Shown piece by piece: positions 50,489 to 54,752 of a DNA stretch of 54,752 nucleotides. Source of the stretch: Rubrobacter taiwanensis (GTDB lineage Bacteria > Actinomycetota > Rubrobacteria > Rubrobacterales > Rubrobacteraceae); the NCBI RefSeq assembly GCF_004337705.1, contig NZ_SKBU01000038.1, forward strand, positions 1-54,752. Reading direction: 5' to 3'. Made by a program: the position numbers and the translations under genes. A model generated the notes under the pieces. It did no database searches. It had not been told where the DNA came from and worked only from the letters and a program-made list of their open reading frames with translations. How positions within the stretch are numbered: position 1 is the stretch's first letter; every line of letters begins with the position of its first letter.

Positions 50489-50866
50489 CTACCTCTCCCG
50501 GCTGAAGATGAGCCACGAGCCGCAGATCTCTCCCGTCTGGCGGCCGTCCACCCCGCCGGGGATCACCCGCACCAGCCGGCCGCCCTCCGCAGCGAACCTC
50601 TCCAGGACCCTGCCGGCCTCTCTGGAGTGGACGACGAAGACCGTCCCCTGCTCCCCGCTCACCTCCTCGAACGACCTCTCCTCGCCCTCCTCGCGGCTCA
50701 ACGCCTCCCTGAGCAGCCTCTCGCGTTCGAGCGCCTCTTCCCAGAGCCGCTCTCTGTTGGCCTGCGCCTCCGCCTTGTGGAGCGCGTCCTGCCGACGCCA
50801 CTGCTCGATGCGTCCTTCTATCCTGTGCAGCAGGTTCGCCACCGGGGCGGGCTGCATGTTCATCAT
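50489..50866 (-). CDS. Small coiled-coil hypothetical protein
   Basis: 125 residues. Residues about 12-65 form a charged helix/coiled coil rich in Glu, Arg and Leu (RLWEEALERERLLREALSRE), followed by a compact alpha/beta region (GTVFVVHSREAGRVLERFAA, RLVRVIPGGVDGR). I do not recognise it. It lies 23 bases after the tandem Usp gene and looks co-transcribed. Confidence 0.6.
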   Translation of the reverse strand: MMNMQPAPVANLLHRIEGRIEQWRRQDALHKAEAQANRERLWEEALERERLLREALSREEGEERSFEEVSGEQGTVFVVHSREAGRVLERFAAEGGRLVRVIPGGVDGRQTGEICGSWLIFSRER

Positions 50867-50889
50867 AGCCTCCTCTCCTCCGGCCTCCG

Positions 50890-51813
50890 CTAGGCTGCGG
50901 GGCTCCGGCGGACCACCAGAACCGGGCAGTGCGCGTGGCGCACCACGGAGTCCGAGACGCTGCCCACGAGAGCCCGGCGCACTCCGCCCAGTCCCCGGCT
51001 GCCCATCACGATCAGGCTCGCCCCTAGCTCCTCGGCCTCCTCTACTATCTCCTCGTCCGGCTCGCCAAAGGCGACCTTAGCCACGGCGACCTCCGTGCCC
51101 GCCGCCCTCATCTGCTGAGCCTTCTCCTCTATGAACGAGCGGGCCTTCCTCTTGGCCTCCTCGACGTAGCTCTCCCACCCCTCGATCAGAACGGGGGGCG
51201 TGTACGGCTGCCGCTCCGTAAGCGGGAGCGCGTACAGGAGGTGCAGCCCGGAGCCGCTAGCGGCCGAGATCTCGGCTGCCATCCGGGAGGCGGCTTCGGC
51301 CTCCCGGGAGCCGTCCACAGCGACCAGGATCTTCCCCGGCAGATAGGATTCGTTCTGCGGCTCCCCCCGCACGACCAGCACAGAGGTGTGGGCGTGGCGC
51401 AGCACACTGATCGAGACGCTACCCACTAAGGCGCGCCGCAGGGTTCCGAGGCCCCGGCTACCCACAGCCACGATCTCCACCCCCAGCTCTTCCGCAAGGC
51501 GCACGATCTCCGCGTCGGCGCGCCCCACCGCCGCATGAACACCCGCCACCTTCACGCCCGCCTCACCAAGCTTCGCCGCCTCCTCCTGCGCCCGCTCCTG
51601 CGCCTCGGCCCGCGCGCGCTCGAAGATCTCCTCCAGCATCCCGGGCTCGGCCAGGGACCACTGGTTGACGTAAGCCTCCGGAACGGTTCTCACGTAGATT
51701 AGGTGCAGCTCCGCCCCCAGCGCCTCCGACAGCTCCCGGGCCATCCCGGCGGCGCGGCGGGCCTCTCCGGAGCCGTCGGCCGCCAGCAGCACCTTCCTCG
51801 CCGGACCATCCAT
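50890..51813 (-). CDS. Tandem universal stress protein
   Basis: 307 residues with two UspA domains (about 1-148 and 155-305). Each has the ATP-binding end motif: VAVGSRGLGTLRRALVGSVS and IVMGSRGLGGVRRALVGSVS, followed by a conserved HAHxxVLVVR. Tandem Usp proteins occur in actinobacterial dormancy and low-oxygen regulons. ATG 51813 has AAGGAG next to it. It heads the leftward gene string; the 41-bp element and a CCTTAAG palindrome lie upstream. Confidence 0.92.
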   Translation of the reverse strand: MDGPARKVLLAADGSGEARRAAGMARELSEALGAELHLIYVRTVPEAYVNQWSLAEPGMLEEIFERARAEAQERAQEEAAKLGEAGVKVAGVHAAVGRADAEIVRLAEELGVEIVAVGSRGLGTLRRALVGSVSISVLRHAHTSVLVVRGEPQNESYLPGKILVAVDGSREAEAASRMAAEISAASGSGLHLLYALPLTERQPYTPPVLIEGWESYVEEAKRKARSFIEEKAQQMRAAGTEVAVAKVAFGEPDEEIVEEAEELGASLIVMGSRGLGGVRRALVGSVSDSVVRHAHCPVLVVRRSPAA

Positions 51814-51847
51814 CTCCTTCTACGCCTCCTCCCTCTGCTCGGGGATA

Positions 51848-51865
51848 CCTTAAGCTCTCTTAAGG
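51848..51865. promoter_or_regulatory. Perfect palindrome upstream of usp
   Basis: CCTTAAG CTCT CTTAAGG, 7-base arms, 34 bases before the usp ATG. Possible operator or 5'-leader hairpin. Confidence 0.4.
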
Positions 51866-51894
51866 CGAACTTTAGACGAGCGGGAGGCTACTGC

Positions 51895-51935
51895 CATGAT
51901 GAGGGCACATCATTCGCATGATCAGAATTGATCAG
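51895..51935 (-). promoter_or_regulatory. 41-bp conserved element, copy 1 (usp)
   Basis: Read on the minus strand it begins CTGATCAATTCTGATCATG and ends CCCTCATCATG. It matches copy 2 (52676-52716) at 32 of 41 positions without gaps, lies 81 bases before usp, and overlaps the stop of the PAS-LuxR gene. It includes TGATCA-n4-TGATCA. Confidence 0.65.
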
Positions 51936-52636
51936 CGGGGCAGTATCCCGAGCTCCCGCGCCCGGGAGACGGCCTCGAGCTGGGAGTGCGCCCCGAGCGC
52001 CTGCAGCACGGCGCTCACGTGGTTTCTGACCGTGGCCTCAGAGAGGTAGAGCTCCTGGCTGACCTCCCGGACCGTCTTGCCCCTGGAGAGCAGCTCCAGC
52101 ACCTCCAGCTGCCGGGGCGTCAGAGCCGGGACGTCCCTACGGCCCGAAGCGGCGGGCCTGTCCCGCTTGGAGGAGATCTGGATGAGCCCGCGGGCCATCT
52201 CCAGCGCCTCGTGGGCCTCCTGCGCGTCGCGCAGCAGGTGTACGAGGTACGGACCGTCACCGCCCTCCAGGCTCAGGATGCTCACGTTCACCCAGCGCTT
52301 CTCTCCCGAGCGGGTGGTGATGCGCATGTCGTAGCTCGAGACGGGCCGTCCGGCCCGGGCCAGATGCATGACCGAGCACCCGTAGGTGCAGAACGGCCCG
52401 CCCCCCTCGCGTTCACCCAGAATCACCTCGTAGCACTGCTTGCCCAGAACCTCCCCGGCCAGAATCCCGGTGAGCGACTCCGCCGCCCCGTCCCAGTGCA
52501 CGACCCTGTAGTCCGGCCCCACCACGAAGACCGCATCCCCCGTGCGGGCCTCGACTATCCTGCGTACCGCCTCGGGCAGCTCATGCACCCCGCTTTCAGA
52601 CCCCATCAGCCGTACCCCGGTGATCTTCGCTTCCAA
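51932..52636 (-). CDS. PAS-LuxR transcriptional regulator with three cysteines
   Basis: 234 residues: PAS domain (about 20-140), then a LuxR/NarL-type HTH (about 168-230, LTPRQLEVLELLSRGKTVRE ... LSEATVRNHVSAVLQALG). The PAS domain has Cys 68 (GKQCYEVILG), Cys 83 and Cys 87 (GPFCTYGCSVM), a cysteine set found in some redox- or metal-sensing PAS domains. There is no receiver domain, so the sensor and DNA-binding parts are in one chain. Start TTG 52636 is close to TAATAT at 52651-52656. It is divergent from doxX. Confidence 0.85.
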   Translation of the reverse strand: MEAKITGVRLMGSESGVHELPEAVRRIVEARTGDAVFVVGPDYRVVHWDGAAESLTGILAGEVLGKQCYEVILGEREGGGPFCTYGCSVMHLARAGRPVSSYDMRITTRSGEKRWVNVSILSLEGGDGPYLVHLLRDAQEAHEALEMARGLIQISSKRDRPAASGRRDVPALTPRQLEVLELLSRGKTVREVSQELYLSEATVRNHVSAVLQALGAHSQLEAVSRARELGILPR

Positions 52637-52675
52637 ACTCCGTTACCCTCATATTACCCCATCTTCCCGGCGGTA

Positions 52676-52716
52676 CTGATCAATTCTGGCCATGTAAATG
52701 GGGCACCCTGATCATG
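52676..52716 (+). promoter_or_regulatory. 41-bp conserved element, copy 2 (doxX/PAS-LuxR)
   Basis: Begins CTGATCAATTCTGGCCATG and ends CCCTGATCATG. 32 of 41 positions match copy 1 in the same orientation relative to the downstream gene. It lies 64 bases before doxX and 39 bases from the PAS-LuxR start. Confidence 0.65.
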
Positions 52717-52780
52717 TCCCCTCACCTCCCCCCTGCTAGCCTCTGAACCGAGACAGCAAGAAGAACGAAGGAGGAAAGAG

Positions 52781-53383
52781 ATGAACGCGGAGGCGAGAAG
52801 ATCCCAGATCCCCGAGCCGAACATCACGCGCTTCCTGTTCGCCGACGCCCGGATGGCCCCGGTGTGGCTGCTGGTCAGGCTCTACCTGGGTATCCTGTGG
52901 CTCATGTCCGGCTGGGGGAAGCTCTTCGATCCGGCATGGACCGGCGCCGAGGCCGGAGCCGCGGTGAGGGGCTTCTCGCAGGGAGCGCTGCAGCTAACCG
53001 GGGGAGAACACCCGCAGGTCACCGGCTGGTACGCCTGGTTCCTGGAGAGCATCGTCATCCCCAACGCCACCCTCTTCTCCTATCTGGTGGTCTTCGGGGA
53101 GATCCTGGTGGGAGCGGCCCTGATCGCGGGCCTGTTCACCGGCATAGCGGCCTTCTTCGGAGGCTTCATGAACGCCAGCTTCATGTTCGCCGGCACGGCC
53201 GGGGCAAACCCCCTGATGTTCATCCTGGCCATCCTGCTCATGATGAGCTGGCGGGTGGCCGGACACTGGGGCCTCGACCGCTGGGCTCTGCCGCTCATAG
53301 GAGTCCCCGGCGCTCCGGGCCCCCTGCTCCGGAGGGAGCGCACCACCGGAGGCCGCGGCGAGGAGGCCGACTCGCAGGCCTGA
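52781..53383 (+). CDS. DoxX-family membrane protein
   Basis: 200 residues with four main membrane helices; LVRLYLGILWLMSGWGKLFD, FLESIVIPNATLFSYLVVFG and GEILVGAALIAGLFTG are typical of DoxX/DoxD. Relatives take part in quinone- or thiosulfate-linked redox and oxidative-stress systems. A strong AAGGAGGAAAG precedes ATG 52781. The tail is polar. It is divergent from the PAS-LuxR gene, with a 41-bp element between them. A hairpin follows it. Confidence 0.88.
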   Translation: MNAEARRSQIPEPNITRFLFADARMAPVWLLVRLYLGILWLMSGWGKLFDPAWTGAEAGAAVRGFSQGALQLTGGEHPQVTGWYAWFLESIVIPNATLFSYLVVFGEILVGAALIAGLFTGIAAFFGGFMNASFMFAGTAGANPLMFILAILLMMSWRVAGHWGLDRWALPLIGVPGAPGPLLRRERTTGGRGEEADSQA

Positions 53384-53400
53384 GACCGGGAGGCGAAGTG

Positions 53401-53426
53401 AGCCGGGGGCCCCAGGGCCCCCGGCT
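53401..53426. terminator. Terminator-like hairpin after doxX
   Basis: AGCCGGGGGCCC, CA, GGGCCCCCGGCT: perfect 12-base arms, 17 bases after the doxX stop. No U tract. Confidence 0.55.
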
Positions 53427-53482
53427 CCGGGATCGCGGCGGTAGCCTGAGAGCGCCGGAAGAATCTACTGAGAGGTAAAGCC

Positions 53483-54640
53483 ATGGACGTCACTGCCCGC
53501 CAAGAACTGCTGAGGAAGCTCGGGGAGCGCTTCGGGAGCCGCTGCAAACCGGCCGCCGGGCGCGCGGGGGCGCTGGCCACGGTCTCGCCGGTGAACGCCG
53601 GGGAGGCCGAGTACCTGGCACGCACGGCCCGCCAATACTCCGTAAAGCTGAGCCCGGCCGGAGCCGGCGTGGACCCCGACCTCCCGGAGCCCGCGGGAGA
53701 CATCGTGCTGGTGAGCACCGGCATGATGCGGACCATCCGCTTCCCGGATGACGAACGCGTCGCGGTGGAGGTGGAGCCGGGCGTGCTCTGGGTGGACCTC
53801 GAAGACGAACTCCGCGCCTCGCACCGGGCGCTCACCGTCTACCCCTCCAGCGCACCCCGGAGCACGGTCGGGGGCTGGATCGCCCGCGACGGTCTGGGAC
53901 TCGGCTCCTTCGCCCACGGCTGGCTTAAAGAAAACGTTCTCTGCGCGAGGGTGATCACACCCGCCGGAGAACCACGCACCCTCACCGGCGAAGACCTCGA
54001 CCTCGCCGTGGGCGCGATGGGGAAGAGCGGCCTGATCGTGCACGCCACCCTGAAACTGCGCCAGACGCGGGGAGACCGGCCCTTCGCCGCGACCTTCACC
54101 GCAGCGGAAGCCCTCCAGAACGCCATCGGCTCGCTGCTGGAGCGCCATCCCCCCCTCTGGCATCTGGGCTTCATGAACCCCCCGATGGCGCGCGCCATGC
54201 ACTCGCAGGAGCGGTACCTGATCTTCGGAGCCTACCCGGCGAGCGGGGCCGCTCCGGCCGAGAACGAACTCCTGAAAGCGCTGGGACAAAACCGCGGCCG
54301 GCCCCTCGCCCCCGCCGAAGCCTACAGGATCTGGGGCAGCAGGTTCTTCCCCGTCGTGCCGGCCCGGCCGACGCCGTCCCCGGGCCGGATCCTCATCCCC
54401 GCCTCCCGTATAGGAGCCGTCCTGAATCACCTCCGCAGCATCCCCGGCGAGCCAGCCGTCACAGGCTCCGTCTCCCGGGACGGCTCCGCCCTCCTGCTGG
54501 CGTTCGCAATCTCAGAAGACCGCCTCCAGACCCTCCCCGCCGACGCCGAGATCGCCCTTCTCGGCATAGCACGCACCGTCGGCGGAGATCTCTACCACAC
54601 GATCCTCAAACAGCGCGCCGGACTCTCCCACAGAAGATGA
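53483..54640 (+). CDS. FAD-binding oxidoreductase (GlcD/PCMH-like)
   Basis: 385 residues with an N-terminal FAD-binding type 4 (PCMH) domain: KLSPAGAGVDPDLPEPAG, AVEVEPGVLWVDLEDEL, YPSSAPRSTVGGWIARDGLG and GSFAHGWLKENVL. The C-terminal part is short and lacks the full substrate domain of GlcD or LutC-linked enzymes, so the substrate is unknown. ATG 53483 has GAGAGG upstream. It is the last gene in the window, separated from doxX by 99 bases and a hairpin. Confidence 0.75.
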   Translation: MDVTARQELLRKLGERFGSRCKPAAGRAGALATVSPVNAGEAEYLARTARQYSVKLSPAGAGVDPDLPEPAGDIVLVSTGMMRTIRFPDDERVAVEVEPGVLWVDLEDELRASHRALTVYPSSAPRSTVGGWIARDGLGLGSFAHGWLKENVLCARVITPAGEPRTLTGEDLDLAVGAMGKSGLIVHATLKLRQTRGDRPFAATFTAAEALQNAIGSLLERHPPLWHLGFMNPPMARAMHSQERYLIFGAYPASGAAPAENELLKALGQNRGRPLAPAEAYRIWGSRFFPVVPARPTPSPGRILIPASRIGAVLNHLRSIPGEPAVTGSVSRDGSALLLAFAISEDRLQTLPADAEIALLGIARTVGGDLYHTILKQRAGLSHRR

Positions 54641-54653
54641 ACGAAAAGAAAGG

Positions 54654-54674
54654 CCCGGAGCCCAGAGCTCCGGG
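54654..54674. terminator. Terminator-like hairpin after the FAD oxidoreductase
   Basis: CCCGGAGC, loop CCAGA, GCTCCGGG: perfect 8-base arms, 13 bases after the stop. Confidence 0.5.
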
Positions 54675-54680
54675 AAAGGG

Positions 54681-54743
54681 GTGGGGAAGGAGGAGTCCGG
54701 AGGGTCTTTAGGGGTGATAGGTGGGGAAAGGGAAAGGAGGAGT
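54681..54743 (+). repeat. Short direct repeat at the right edge
   Basis: GTGGGGAAGG..AGGAGTC at 54681-54697 is repeated with a 6-base insertion at 54721-54743. It is purine-rich and may belong to the leader of a gene beyond the window. Confidence 0.35.
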
Positions 54744-54752
54744 CGCCCCTCC

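Noticed and set aside
1-54752. CRISPR array, tRNA/rRNA, IS element, prophage or attachment site
   Set aside because: No regularly spaced repeats, cloverleaf sequences, transposase or integrase frames were seen; intergenic space is too short for most.

Overview
The window is about 54.8 kb of high-GC bacterial DNA, tightly packed with genes. The gene families (PhoX/DUF839, tandem Usp, Rex, DHA2 exporter, AMIN/Gmad2 lipoprotein, DoxX), the very high G/C at third codon positions, frequent GTG/TTG starts and several -10 boxes placed 6-8 bases before ATG all suggest an actinobacterium. Rubrobacter or a close relative is my best guess; this is inference, not proof. I found no rRNA, tRNA, CRISPR array, insertion sequence or phage genes.

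Layout. (1) 1-2732: the end of a lutC-like gene, yqeC and an M20 amidohydrolase. (2) 2743-25119: one 22-kb forward transcription unit for cobalamin. A TTGACG-17-TATTCT promoter feeds a cobalamin riboswitch and then cbtB, cbtA, cobQ, cobN, chlI/chlD fusion, cobO, cbiA, cbiL, cbiF, cbiD, cbiET, cbiG-cobJ fusion, a 2x[4Fe-4S] ferredoxin, cbiC, cbiX, cobT, cbiB, cobD, cobU, cobS and cobC. Most neighbours overlap by a few bases. The unit holds both an early cobalt chelatase (CbiX, anaerobic route) and a late one (CobN plus ChlID, aerobic route). No precorrin-6A reductase, uroporphyrinogen methyltransferase or BluB is visible in the window. (3) 25298-29642: small membrane and envelope genes (Yip1-like, DUF4097-like, a cysteine-bearing small protein, a four-helix membrane protein, an M50-like HETAH protein) and ogt. 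(4) 29651-31952: a marR-MFS exporter pair with a perfect operator. (5) 32015-41126: queG, a J-domain membrane protein, an M3 peptidase, an AMIN/Gmad2 lipoprotein, a GT-C-like membrane protein, a double-GNAT protein and rex. (6) 41192-45838: a divergent pair, M14 carboxypeptidase and PhoX phosphatase, around a Pho-box-like repeat array.

(7) 45846-54640 is the most unusual part. A PAS-LuxR regulator with three cysteines lies between a leftward gene string (tandem Usp, coiled-coil protein, degenerate PEP-synthase-like protein, PNPOx-like protein, MmgE/PrpD, ComA-like phosphosulfolactate synthase, Rieske/DUF2231) and a rightward doxX. Upstream of both usp and doxX, in the same orientation and at similar distances, is a conserved ungapped 41-bp element (32/41 identical). 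I infer an uncharacterised redox- or stress-responsive regulon controlled by this regulator, with a possible new pathway in the PrpD-ComA-Rieske genes.
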